Shown one piece after another: positions 42,637 to 51,050 of a stretch of 64,000 bases of DNA. The notes beneath the pieces are model-generated. The model worked only from the letters and a program-made list of their open reading frames with translations, was not told the DNA's origin and did no database searches. The position numbers and the translations under genes were made by a program. Position 1 is the first letter of the stretch. Each line of letters opens with the position of its first letter. The DNA is from JANPPS01 sp965246835 (GTDB lineage: Bacteria; Pseudomonadota; Alphaproteobacteria; Acetobacterales; Acetobacteraceae), in NCBI GenBank assembly GCA_965246835.1, contig CBDFFQ010000001.1:2480001-2544000 (forward strand). Reading direction: 5' to 3'.

Positions 42637-43850
42637 GCAGCGCCCTCTGGCACGGCGCCGCCACGCTCGCGCAGCCGGCGCTGCGGGTCATGCTGCGGCG
42701 CCGCGTGGCCAGCGGCAAGGAGATCGCGGCGCGGCTGCCAGAGCGGGAAGGCATCGACGCCACACCCCGCCCCCCCGGACGCCTGCTGTGGCTCCACGCC
42801 GCGAGCGTGGGTGAAAGCGTGAGCCTGCTGCCGGTGCTGCCACACCTGGCCGGCGTCACGATCCTGCTGACCACCGGCACCGTCACCTCCGCCGCCCTGA
42901 TGGCCGAGCGGGCGCCGGACGTGCTGCATCGTTTCGTGCCGCTGGACGTGCCGGGCTGGGTGGCGCGGTTCCTGGACCATTGGCGCCCCGATGCAGCCGG
43001 GTTCGTGGAAAGCGAGCTATGGCCCAACACCCTGGCCGCCTGCCGCGCCCGGCGCATCCCCACCATGCTGGTGAACGCCCGCATGTCCGAGCGCAGTGCC
43101 CGCGGCTGGGGCCGCATGCCCGGCCTGGCCCACCCCATGCTGGGCGGGTTCACGACGGTCTGGGCGCAGTCCACCGCCGATGCCGAACGCCTGGCCCGGC
43201 TGGGCGCACGGAACCCCGTGACAGCAGGGGACCTCAAGCTGTCGGCGCCGCCTTTACCGGTCGATGAGGCCGAGCTGACCCGCCTGCGCGCCCTCGTCGC
43301 CGGCCGCCCCGTCTGGCTGGCGGCCAGCACGCATCCGGGCGAGGAAGAGATCGCGATCCGCGTGCATGCCCAACTGGCCCCTTCGCACCCGGGCCTGCTG
43401 ACGATCATCGCCCCCCGCCATCCCGGCCGCGGCCCCACGATCGACCCGACCGCCCCGCACCGCAGTGCCACAGCCGATCCGCTGGGCGGCATTTGGGTGG
43501 CGGACACGCTGGGCGAACTCGGCCTGCTCTACCGCCTGGCGCCCCTGGTGTTCGTGGGCCGCAGCCTCACGGTCCCGGGCGGGCAGAACCCATGGGAGCC
43601 GGCGCGGCTGGGATGCGCGCTCGCCACCGGCCCCCACACCGCCAATTTCGCGCCAGCCATCCAGGTATTGCGCGAGGCCGGCGCCTTGACCGAAGTGGCT
43701 GACGGTGCCGCCCTGGCCGCCTGGGTGGACGCCATGCTGCGCGATCCCCTTCGTCGCCAAGCAGCCGGCGAGGCGGCTCGCGCCGCCGCTTCCGCCACCT
43801 CGGACCTGCCGGAGCGAACGGCGCAGGCGCTATTGGCCCTGATACCATGA
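42627..43850 (+). CDS. waaA: 3-deoxy-D-manno-octulosonic acid (Kdo) transferase
   Basis: Transfers Kdo from CMP-Kdo to lipid IVA at the inner face of the cytoplasmic membrane. The 407-residue protein shows LWLHAASVGESVSLLPVL with the catalytic Glu, FVESELWPN, LVNARMSERS, GDLKLSAPPLPVD and the C-terminal VPGGQNPWEPARLGCALATG. The GTG at 42627 overlaps the DUF374 stop by 10 bp; no ATG lies closer to the conserved start. It overlaps lpxK by 4 bp. Confidence 0.95.
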   Translation: MPLSSALWHGAATLAQPALRVMLRRRVASGKEIAARLPEREGIDATPRPPGRLLWLHAASVGESVSLLPVLPHLAGVTILLTTGTVTSAALMAERAPDVLHRFVPLDVPGWVARFLDHWRPDAAGFVESELWPNTLAACRARRIPTMLVNARMSERSARGWGRMPGLAHPMLGGFTTVWAQSTADAERLARLGARNPVTAGDLKLSAPPLPVDEAELTRLRALVAGRPVWLAASTHPGEEEIAIRVHAQLAPSHPGLLTIIAPRHPGRGPTIDPTAPHRSATADPLGGIWVADTLGELGLLYRLAPLVFVGRSLTVPGGQNPWEPARLGCALATGPHTANFAPAIQVLREAGALTEVADGAALAAWVDAMLRDPLRRQAAGEAARAAASATSDLPERTAQALLALIP

Positions 43851-44806
43851 CCCCGCCCGCCTTCTGGTGGCACGACGGCGTCGTGCCGCGTCTGCTCAGC
43901 CCGGCCTCGGCCGTGGTGGCGGCAATGACCGCCCGCCGGGTCGCGCGGCCGGGCTGGCGCGCGCCGATGCCGGTACTGTGCTGCGGAAATGCGGGCGTGG
44001 GCGGCGCCGGCAAGACCACCCTGGTGCTGGACCTCGCGCACCGGCTCCGCGCCCGGGGCATAGATGTGCACTGCCTCACCCGCGGCTATGGCGGACGGGT
44101 GCGAGGCGTGATGCGGGTCGAGCCTGACGCGGGCGCCAGCCTGGTCGGAGACGAGCCGCTGCTGCTCGCCGCACTGGCGCCCACCTGGGTCGCCGCGGAT
44201 CGCGCTGCCGGCGCGCGGGCGGCCGTGGCGGCAGGGGCGCAGGCCTTGCTGATGGATGACGGCCTGCAGAACCCGACGCTGCGGCGCACGATGTCGCTTC
44301 TGGTGGTGGACGGCGCCGTGGGCTTCGGCAATGGCCGCGTGCTGCCGGCCGGGCCGCTGCGGGAGCCGGTGCGCGACGCGGCCGGGCGGTGCCGGGCGGC
44401 GGTGCTGATCGGGCCGGACCGAAGCGGCGCCCGGGCGGCGCTGCCGGCACGCATGCCGGTGCTGACCGCGCGGCTGGTCCCCGACACCCGGCTGCCCTCC
44501 GTCCGCGTCTTCGCCTTCGCCGGCATCGCCCGGCCGGGCAAGTTCCACGACACGTTGCGGGACGCCGGCGCCGTGCTGGTCGGCCACCAGGACTTCCCGG
44601 ACCACCACCCCTATCGCAGCAGCGAGCTGCAATCGGTGTTCGACCGTGCCGCCGCGCTGTATGCCACCCCCGTGACCACGCCCAAGGACGCTGTCCGCCT
44701 GGGCGCCATTGAGCGGGAGCAAGTGCAGGTGGTGGGCGTGAAGCTGGAATGGGACGACCCCGGCGCCATCGAGGCATTGCTGGACGAGTTGATGGCCACA
44801 GCATGA
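43847..44806 (+). CDS. lpxK: Tetraacyldisaccharide 4'-kinase
   Basis: Phosphorylates the 4' position of the lipid A disaccharide, giving lipid IVA. The 319-residue protein has the P-loop GNAGVGGAGKTTLVL at about residue 45, CLTRGYGGRVRG, MDDGLQNPTL and FAGIARPGKF. An N-terminal hydrophobic region suggests membrane association. It is coupled by 4-bp overlaps to waaA before it and the acyltransferase after it. Confidence 0.96.
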   Translation: MTPPAFWWHDGVVPRLLSPASAVVAAMTARRVARPGWRAPMPVLCCGNAGVGGAGKTTLVLDLAHRLRARGIDVHCLTRGYGGRVRGVMRVEPDAGASLVGDEPLLLAALAPTWVAADRAAGARAAVAAGAQALLMDDGLQNPTLRRTMSLLVVDGAVGFGNGRVLPAGPLREPVRDAAGRCRAAVLIGPDRSGARAALPARMPVLTARLVPDTRLPSVRVFAFAGIARPGKFHDTLRDAGAVLVGHQDFPDHHPYRSSELQSVFDRAAALYATPVTTPKDAVRLGAIEREQVQVVGVKLEWDDPGAIEALLDELMATA

Positions 44807-45693
44807 CACCGCACGACGCGCTCATGCGCCTGGAGGCCTCGGTCGTGCGCGCCGCCATCGCGGGGTTGCGGCGTTTGGGCCCGGTCGCGGCCAGCAATCT
44901 TTGCGGCGCGATCGCCCGCACCATCGGGCCATTCCTGCCGGTGAGCCGCGTGGCGGACGCCAATCTGCGCCGCGCGTTGCCGACGCTGGATCAGTCCGCG
45001 CGGCGGCGTGTGATCCGCGGCGTCTGGGACAATCTGGGCCGCACCGTGGGCGAGCTGCCGCATTTGCCGCATCTGCGCCGCACCGCATCCGGGCCGGGGT
45101 GGGAGCTGGCCGGCGAAGACATCCTCACCGGCCTCGCGGCGCAGCCTGGGGCGAAGATCTTCTTCAGCGGGCATATCGGCAACTGGGAGATCATGCCCGC
45201 CGCCGCGCGGGAATACGGCATGCCGATGTCGAGCATGTATCGTGCGGCCAGCAATGCCGAGCTGGACAAGATCATCGTGGGCCTGCGGCAGCAGGCGGTG
45301 GGGGCGGATGTGCCGATGGTGCCGAAGGGGGCGGCCGGCGCCAAGCTCGCCTTCGCCATCCTGGCGCGGGGCGGCGCGCTCGGCATTCTCATGGACCAGA
45401 AGCTGAATGACGGGATCGTCGCCCAATTCTTCGGACGCCCGGCCATGACGACGCCGGGCTTGGCCATCCTGGCGCTGAGGTTCCGCTGCCCGGTGGTGCC
45501 CGGCTACGTCGAGCGAATCGGCCCGGCGCGGTTCCGCCTGGTGTGCGAGGCGCCGCTGCCCTTACCCGACGGCAACGACCGCACCGCCAATATCCTGGCG
45601 CTGACGCAAGCCGTGAATGACCGGCTGGAGGCGTGGATCAGGGCGCGGCCCGAAAGCTGGCTGTGGCTGCACCGACGCTGGCCGAAGGAGTAG
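44803..45693 (+). CDS. lpxL: Lipid A biosynthesis lauroyl-type acyltransferase
   Basis: LpxL/LpxM-family membrane acyltransferase of 296 residues that adds a secondary acyl chain to Kdo-lipid IVA. The HX4E active site is FFSGHIGNWEIM at about residue 125. FVPKGAAG-like and LMDQKLNDG segments follow, and ESWLWLHRRWP ends the protein. The ATG at 44803 overlaps the lpxK stop by 4 bp. With lpxK, waaA and DUF374 it forms a four-gene lipid A/Kdo operon. Whether it adds lauroyl or another chain is not evident. Confidence 0.9.
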   Translation: MTPHDALMRLEASVVRAAIAGLRRLGPVAASNLCGAIARTIGPFLPVSRVADANLRRALPTLDQSARRRVIRGVWDNLGRTVGELPHLPHLRRTASGPGWELAGEDILTGLAAQPGAKIFFSGHIGNWEIMPAAAREYGMPMSSMYRAASNAELDKIIVGLRQQAVGADVPMVPKGAAGAKLAFAILARGGALGILMDQKLNDGIVAQFFGRPAMTTPGLAILALRFRCPVVPGYVERIGPARFRLVCEAPLPLPDGNDRTANILALTQAVNDRLEAWIRARPESWLWLHRRWPKE

Positions 45694-45700
45694 CTACTCC
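45687..45700. other. Perfect palindrome joining two convergent stop codons
   Basis: GGAGTAGCTACTCC is a 14-bp perfect palindrome. Its TAG ends lpxL on the plus strand and, read on the minus strand, its TAG ends the 54-residue protein, so both genes finish with the same sequence. Confidence 0.7.
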
Positions 45701-45858
45701 GTGGGCGTCGGGCTGTCGGACGGCGCGGTGCCAGCAGCTTCCTCGGCCTTGCGGCGGGCAGCGGCCTCTTCTTTCTCACGCAACTTTTCGTCCTTGCGGG
45801 CCTGCTTGGCCCGGTCCCGCTCGGCACGCTGCATGTTGTAGTTCGGCTTGAACACCAT
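45694..45858 (-). CDS. Small highly charged helical protein, 54 residues
   Basis: Opens MVFKPNYNMQRAERDRAKQA, continues as a Lys/Arg/Glu/Ala-rich helix (KLREKEEAAARRKAEEAAG) and ends in a Ser/Pro/Thr tail. AAGGA lies 8 bp before the ATG. Similar FKPNYN-type small charged proteins are common in alphaproteobacteria; their function is unknown. It lies downstream of csp on the same strand, after a terminator-like hairpin, and may be expressed by readthrough. No membrane or signal segment is visible. Confidence 0.75.
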   Translation of the reverse strand: MVFKPNYNMQRAERDRAKQARKDEKLREKEEAAARRKAEEAAGTAPSDSPTPTE

Positions 45859-45892
45859 GGGATCGTCCTTGGTGGTGGGTCGGTCAAGAATA

Positions 45893-45918
45893 GGGCCGCC
45901 AGGTTACCCCGGCGGCCC
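45893..45918 (-). terminator. Stem-loop after csp
   Basis: Minus strand GGGCCGCC (from 45918) pairs with GGCGGCCC (to 45893), extended by an inner GG/CC pair and followed by TATTCTT. It lies 9 bp after the csp stop and 34 bp before the small-protein start. Confidence 0.7.
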
Positions 45919-45926
45919 CGCTTCAT

Positions 45927-46133
45927 TCAGGCAGCCTGCAGGTTCACGGCAGAGGTCTTGCCCTGCTGGCCCCGCTCGAGCTCGAAGCTCAGCTTCTGCC
46001 CCTCGTTCAACGAGCCCATGCCGGCCCGCTCGACGGCGGAGATGTGCACGAACACGTCCTTGCTGCCGTCATCCGGCTGGATGAACCCGAAACCCTTTTG
46101 CGCATTGAACCACTTGACTGTTCCGACGGCCAT
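45927..46133 (-). CDS. Cold-shock domain protein
   Basis: A 68-residue single-stranded nucleic-acid binding OB-fold protein. RNP1 appears as KGFGFI and RNP2 as VFVHIS, with the usual GTVKWFNAQ start. Such proteins act as RNA chaperones and transcription antiterminators. The ~190-bp gap upstream, to xseA, leaves room for the long 5' leader typical of this family. A hairpin ends the gene. Confidence 0.95.
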   Translation of the reverse strand: MAVGTVKWFNAQKGFGFIQPDDGSKDVFVHISAVERAGMGSLNEGQKLSFELERGQQGKTSAVNLQAA

Positions 46134-46324
46134 ATCTGCTCTCCATAGTCACGGCGGCCCGCACGGTGCGGACCGAATTACTTTTGCATTAAGGGGAGCA
46201 CCGGAGCAGCAGGAGGACCAGGCATCAACCAGATCCGTAGCGTCGTTCCAAAGAAAACAGCCCAACACGTAAAAGCGCCATCTCAGACATGGGCTTCTTC
46301 GGCGTGGAAAACAAGCCCGGCCGG

Positions 46325-47887
46325 CTAGAGGAGCAACCGCCCCTGGCCCGCACCCCCCGCCGCCGTCGCATCCACCGTCCCATCTCCGAACCGCAATCGC
46401 AGCCGCGCGCCGGCCTTCACCGCCGCCGCAGCCGTCACCGGATGCCCGTCCGGCGCCGTCACCAGCACATACCCCCGCGCCAGCACTGCCAGCGGTGACA
46501 CCGAATTGAGCCGCGCCGCCGCCCCGCCCAGATGCGCCCGTCCCTCCCGCAACGCCGCCAGCAACGGGGAAGGCGTGAGGCGCGCCATCACCTGCCCTCC
46601 CGCCGCCCGCCGCCCCTGCGCCGCGTGCCGCAACCCCGCCACCACCCCGGCGCCCGCCAGTCCCAGCCGCCCCCGCTGCGCCGCCAGCAGCCCGCCCGGA
46701 TGCGGCAACAGCCGCTCCGCCCGCAACAGCGCCGTGCGCCGCATGCGCATCAGGTTCGGCAACGCCAGCCGTAACCGGTCCTGCCGCCCCTGCACCGCGA
46801 GCCGCGCCGCCACCGTCAACGCCGCAAGATCCGGCAGACCGCGATCCGCCCGCGCCAGCCGCGCCGCCCTGGAAGCCAGCAGATTGGTGCCGGCCAGCGC
46901 CAGACGCTGCGACCACTCCCCCATCCGGCGCCGGGCTGCACCGGCCAGCGCCACCGGGTCGGGCAAGCCACGCTCCGCCCGCCCCAACCGCAGCCGCCGC
47001 TCCTGCGCCATGCGCAGCAACCCGGCGGCCAGGCGTGTCCGCTCCTGATCCAGCGTCGCTACCAATTCGACGCGCGACGGCACCGCCAGCTCCGCCGCGG
47101 CTGTCGGCGTGGGCGCCCGGCGGTCGGACGCGAGGTCAATCAGAGTGTGGTCCGTCTCATGCCCCACGGCGGAAATGAGCGGGATGCGGCACAGCGCCGC
47201 GGCACGCACCACGGCCTCGTCATTGAAGGCCATCAGGTCCTCGAGGCTGCCGCCACCCCGCGCCACGATCAACACATCGGGCCGCGGCACCGATCCGGAA
47301 GGAAGGCGATCGAACCCGGCGATCGCGGCCGCAATGCGGGCGGCTGCACCCTCGCCCTGAACGGGCACCGGCCAAACCAGGATCGGGCGCGGAAACCGGC
47401 GCAGGATCGTCGTCTTGATATCCTGCAGCACGGCGCCCTGGCCTGACGTCACCACGCCCACGACACCGGGCAGCACCGGCAGCACCCGCTTCCGCGCCGC
47501 CTCGAACAGCCCCTCCGCCGTCAGGCGCACCCGCAGCATCTCGATCCGCGCCAGCAGCGCCCCGGCGCCGGCATACTCCATCTTCTCGACGATGAGCTGA
47601 TAGGAGCTGCGCTCGCCATAGGACGAGACCCGCCCGGTCGCGATCACCTCCACCCCGTTCTCGGGCACGAGGCCGAGGCGTGACACCGCCGTCTTCCAAA
47701 CGACGCCGCTGATTTTCCCGCCCTCGTCCTTCAACGAGAAATACATGTGGCCGGACGGATATTTCTTATACTCGGTGATCTCCCCCCGCACCCGCACCCG
47801 GCCGAACGCCCCTTCCAGCGTGCGCTTCACCGCGCCGGAGATTTCCGAAACCGTATACTCCGGCACATTGCTCAGCAGGTCGCTCAT
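46325..47887 (-). CDS. xseA: Exodeoxyribonuclease VII large subunit
   Basis: Catalytic subunit of the ssDNA exonuclease ExoVII. The N-terminal OB domain (about 12-110: VRVRGEITEYKKYPSGHMYF) is followed by the nuclease domain with VARGGGSLEDLMAFNDE and SAVGHETDHTLIDLASDRRA. A long Ala/Arg/Leu-rich helical region and a C-terminal RGYVLVTAPDGHPV/RFGDG segment follow. The 520-residue length is at the upper end of the usual range. The small subunit gene xseB is not adjacent. It is divergent from purD with a 45-bp gap. Confidence 0.95.
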   Translation of the reverse strand: MSDLLSNVPEYTVSEISGAVKRTLEGAFGRVRVRGEITEYKKYPSGHMYFSLKDEGGKISGVVWKTAVSRLGLVPENGVEVIATGRVSSYGERSSYQLIVEKMEYAGAGALLARIEMLRVRLTAEGLFEAARKRVLPVLPGVVGVVTSGQGAVLQDIKTTILRRFPRPILVWPVPVQGEGAAARIAAAIAGFDRLPSGSVPRPDVLIVARGGGSLEDLMAFNDEAVVRAAALCRIPLISAVGHETDHTLIDLASDRRAPTPTAAAELAVPSRVELVATLDQERTRLAAGLLRMAQERRLRLGRAERGLPDPVALAGAARRRMGEWSQRLALAGTNLLASRAARLARADRGLPDLAALTVAARLAVQGRQDRLRLALPNLMRMRRTALLRAERLLPHPGGLLAAQRGRLGLAGAGVVAGLRHAAQGRRAAGGQVMARLTPSPLLAALREGRAHLGGAAARLNSVSPLAVLARGYVLVTAPDGHPVTAAAAVKAGARLRLRFGDGTVDATAAGGAGQGRLLL

Positions 47888-47932
47888 CGCCCCACCCTAT
47901 GCTACGCCGCCCCGGCTTAGAAGGAGCACGCG

Positions 47933-49189
47933 ATGCGAGTCTTGGTGATCGGATCGGGCGGACGGGAGCATGCGCTGGCCTGGGCCCTGGCGAAGTCGCC
48001 CCTGCTGACCAAGCTGTTCGTAGCACCTGGCAACCCCGGCACGGCCCTTCTCGCCGAAAACGTCGCCGTCGGCGCGATGGATCTGGACGCGCTGGTCCGC
48101 TTCGCCGTGGACCAAGAAATCGACCTGGTCGTGCCCGGCCCCGAGGGTCCGCTTGTGGCCGGGATTACGGACCGCATGACGCTGGCCGGGGTCCGCTGCT
48201 GTGGCCCTACGGCGGCCGCGGCGCAGCTCGAAGGCAGCAAGGCCTTCACCAAAACCCTGTGCGACGAGGCCGGCATCCCCACCGCGCGCTGGGAGCGTTT
48301 TGACTCCGCCGACGATGCCCACGCCTTCCTCCGCCGCCGCGGCGCGCCCATCGTGGTGAAGGCGGACGGCCTGGCCGCCGGCAAGGGCGTGGTGGTCGCG
48401 CAAGCGCTGGCCGAAGCCGGTGCCGCGGTGGACGCGATCCTGCGGGACCGCACCCTGGGCGAGGCCGGTGCCACCGTCGTGATCGAGGAGTGCATGACCG
48501 GTCCGGAAGTCAGCCTGTTCGCCCTCTGCGACGGCACGGACGCCGTGTTCCTGGGCGCCGCCCGCGACCATAAACGCCTGGGCGACGGCGATGTAGGCCC
48601 AAACACGGGCGGCATGGGCGCCTTCTCCCCCGTCCCCGGTTTCGACCCGGCGCCCGCCATGGCCAGCATCGTCCAACCCGCCCTCCGCGCCATGGCCGCC
48701 CGCGGCACCCCGTTCCGCGGCGTGCTGTTCGCCGGGCTGATGCTGACCGGGGAGGGCGCCAAGCTGATCGAGTTCAACGTCCGCTTCGGTGACCCGGAAT
48801 GCCAGGCCTTGCTCCCCCGCCTCCGAACTGACCTGCTGGCCGCCCTGGTGGCCGCCTGCGACGGGGAACTGGCGCAATTCAGCCTGCGCTGGGCCGAAAC
48901 GGCGAGCGTGGCCGTGGTAATGGCCGCCCGCGGCTACCCGGCGGCACCGGCGAAGGGGGGCGCGATCGAGGGGTTAGCGGAAGCCGAGGCAGAGGGCGCG
49001 CTGGTGTTCCATGCGGGAACGCGGCTGGAGGCCGGTGCGGTGGTGGCGGACGGGGGCCGAGTGCTGACACTTGTGGGCGTGGGTGCAGATGCAGCAGCGG
49101 CTCGGCAAACCGCCTATGCGGGGGTGGCGGCGGTCAGATGGGGGGATGGGTCGTTCCGGCGGGACATCGGCGATCCGGGCGGGGGTTGA
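47933..49189 (+). CDS. purD: Phosphoribosylamine--glycine ligase
   Basis: Second enzyme of de novo purine synthesis (phosphoribosylamine + glycine + ATP to GAR). The 418-residue ATP-grasp protein shows VIGSGGREHALAWAL, VPGPEGPLVAGITD, KADGLAAGKGVVVA, GPNTGGMGAFSPVP and EFNVRFGDPECQ. It appears monocistronic and diverges from xseA, a common arrangement in this group. Confidence 0.97.
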   Translation: MRVLVIGSGGREHALAWALAKSPLLTKLFVAPGNPGTALLAENVAVGAMDLDALVRFAVDQEIDLVVPGPEGPLVAGITDRMTLAGVRCCGPTAAAAQLEGSKAFTKTLCDEAGIPTARWERFDSADDAHAFLRRRGAPIVVKADGLAAGKGVVVAQALAEAGAAVDAILRDRTLGEAGATVVIEECMTGPEVSLFALCDGTDAVFLGAARDHKRLGDGDVGPNTGGMGAFSPVPGFDPAPAMASIVQPALRAMAARGTPFRGVLFAGLMLTGEGAKLIEFNVRFGDPECQALLPRLRTDLLAALVAACDGELAQFSLRWAETASVAVVMAARGYPAAPAKGGAIEGLAEAEAEGALVFHAGTRLEAGAVVADGGRVLTLVGVGADAAAARQTAYAGVAAVRWGDGSFRRDIGDPGGG

Positions 49190-49281
49190 CGGTGCTGCGG
49201 TCGGATGTACGTCGCGTGGGGCGTGTGGCTGGGAAGCGGTCATAACGTTGCGACAGCCCCGTCCTGTCCTATGATTGCCTG

Positions 49282-50304
49282 ATGTCAGTCCGGCCAGCCG
49301 CTCCAACCCCATCTCTGAAAGTTCGGCTCGCTGCCCCGCCCAAAGGGTGGCAAGTGCTTCGCTACGTGGCCTTGAGCAATGGCGCGCTCGCGGCAGTGGG
49401 CACTAATGTTGACCTGACAGGCGAATTCCAACGCATCTTTGCGACTTTAAAGGGACCGTGGTTCCCCTCGGATCCCCCCTCCCAAATCGGTGAGTTGGTC
49501 GCGAGGGCCGCCGGGCGGATATGGGTGGCGACAGCATCGGGCTGGACGGATGGCCCTGCCTTCCCGTTGGAAACGCCATTCCCAACCCTGGATCGGTTCG
49601 GTGATGGACGATGGCTCGTTGTGGGAACTCGAACCCAGACCGACGCCAACGCGCGAGTGCTCGACACCGAAGGCCTTGAGCTCGACCGATTCCTGCTTGG
49701 AGACGGGATCGAGCATGTCGCGATAGATGTGGACAACCACATTTGGGTCGGATGGTTTGATGAGGGCGTATTCGGAAATGCCGACTGGAAAATACCTGAC
49801 CAGAAGTGGCCACCGTCAAGCGTTGGCGTCGCATGCTTCGCCGATAATGGAAATATCCTGCCTTTTGTGACTTGGCCCAACGAAGCCGAGTCCGTCGCGG
49901 ACTGCTTTGCTCTGAACACCACGGGGAATGATACCTGGGTTTGCACCTATACAGACTTCCCACTGGTCCAACTGATTCCGGGCAAACCCGCACGTTGGTG
50001 GAGAAACGAGGTCACTGGTCCCAGAGCCATCGCAATCGATGGATCCCGTGCACTTCTCGCTGGCGGCTACGGGGGTGATGCAAACAGGCTTGCGTTGGTT
50101 TCATTGGAAGGGGCCGGACAAGGGGAAAGCACGCGTCTGGTTGCTGAATGGAACCTCCCCATGCGCTCACGAGGGGCGGCAAATGAGCATGGGCCAGCTT
50201 GGGAACCCCCGGCCCTGCTGGGTGGCCGGGGCGATATGCTCCACTTGGTAGACGACGATGTCTGGCACGTCTGGCGTGTCGCCGACCTGACGGCTCTGAT
50301 TTGA
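49282..50304 (+). CDS. Hypothetical beta-rich protein, 340 residues
   Basis: I do not recognise a family. The chain lacks a signal peptide and shows repeated strand patterns with Trp (GRIWVATASGWTDGPAFP, NHIWVGWFDEGVF, NDTWVCTYTDFPL, GRGDMLHLVDDDVWHVWRV), suggesting a beta-propeller made of short blades. GC content is visibly lower than that of purD before it, hinting at horizontal acquisition. The ATG at 49282 is the first in frame. It is bounded by about 90 bp to purD and 55 bp to the convergent gene. Confidence 0.7.
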   Translation: MSVRPAAPTPSLKVRLAAPPKGWQVLRYVALSNGALAAVGTNVDLTGEFQRIFATLKGPWFPSDPPSQIGELVARAAGRIWVATASGWTDGPAFPLETPFPTLDRFGDGRWLVVGTRTQTDANARVLDTEGLELDRFLLGDGIEHVAIDVDNHIWVGWFDEGVFGNADWKIPDQKWPPSSVGVACFADNGNILPFVTWPNEAESVADCFALNTTGNDTWVCTYTDFPLVQLIPGKPARWWRNEVTGPRAIAIDGSRALLAGGYGGDANRLALVSLEGAGQGESTRLVAEWNLPMRSRGAANEHGPAWEPPALLGGRGDMLHLVDDDVWHVWRVADLTALI

Positions 50305-50359
50305 GCCGCTCAAGAACGTCCGCCACGCGGTCGAAAACGGCCTCACATCCCCGTCCCCC

Positions 50360-51043
50360 CTAACCCCCGCCAACCTCACAGCCAACATTCGCTAAGCCCG
50401 TGCCCGTATTCGACCCACTCACCGGTTTCGGATTCGCCAAATAATCCAACGCACGCTGGCGCACGTCCGCATACACCGGCGCGCCCGGTAGAAGTGCCAC
50501 GGTCTCATGCCGCCCCGGCACGAAGTAGTCCAGCGTGAACGAGGGTGACGGCAGGCCCATCTCACGCCGCATCTGGTTCTCCGACGGCGGCGACTCCACG
50601 GTGAAATACGAGCCGATCCGGTTGTCGGCCCCGATCACATTCAGCCGGTAGCTCACGCCGAAGCGCCCGGCCTGCTCGTAACATTGCTCGGCCACGATCC
50701 GCACTGCCCCGGCGGTCAGCCGGTCGATCGTGAAGCTGCTGTCCATGGACTCGGGAACACCCGTCCTGGTGCGCCAAGTTCCCATCAGGTTGGCGCGGGA
50801 GGCCTCCCATCCGGGCTCGTTGCCGGCAAGGCGATAGAGCAGCGGCTCGATCTTGCGAAATCGCAGGTCGGTCGGGTGCTGCCGGGCCCAGGCGACCGCG
50901 GCCGCGATCGCCGCCGGGTAATCTTTCCGTTGCACGGCTGCAGACACGTGGTTTCGAGCTGCCTCGCGATCGGCTGCCGGCTGTGCGGCGGCGGCGCAGG
51001 TCAGCGTGAGAAGCGCCAGGCCGAGCCACATCAGCTTCACCAT
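50360..51043 (-). CDS. Exported protein of unknown function below the RND operon
   Basis: A 227-residue protein with the signal peptide MVKLMWLGLALLTLTCAAAA. An N-terminal helical, TPR-like stretch (AARNHVSAAVQRKDYPAAI) is followed by a beta-containing domain with VPESMDSSFTIDRL and YRLNVIGADNRIGSYFTVE. A single lipobox-like Cys (LTLTCAAA) could make it a lipoprotein. It starts 7 bp after the RND permease stop on the same strand, so it belongs to the efflux operon and may be an accessory envelope protein. Confidence 0.75.
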   Translation of the reverse strand: MVKLMWLGLALLTLTCAAAAQPAADREAARNHVSAAVQRKDYPAAIAAAVAWARQHPTDLRFRKIEPLLYRLAGNEPGWEASRANLMGTWRTRTGVPESMDSSFTIDRLTAGAVRIVAEQCYEQAGRFGVSYRLNVIGADNRIGSYFTVESPPSENQMRREMGLPSPSFTLDYFVPGRHETVALLPGAPVYADVRQRALDYLANPKPVSGSNTGTGLANVGCEVGGG

Positions 51044-51050
51044 CGAGCGC

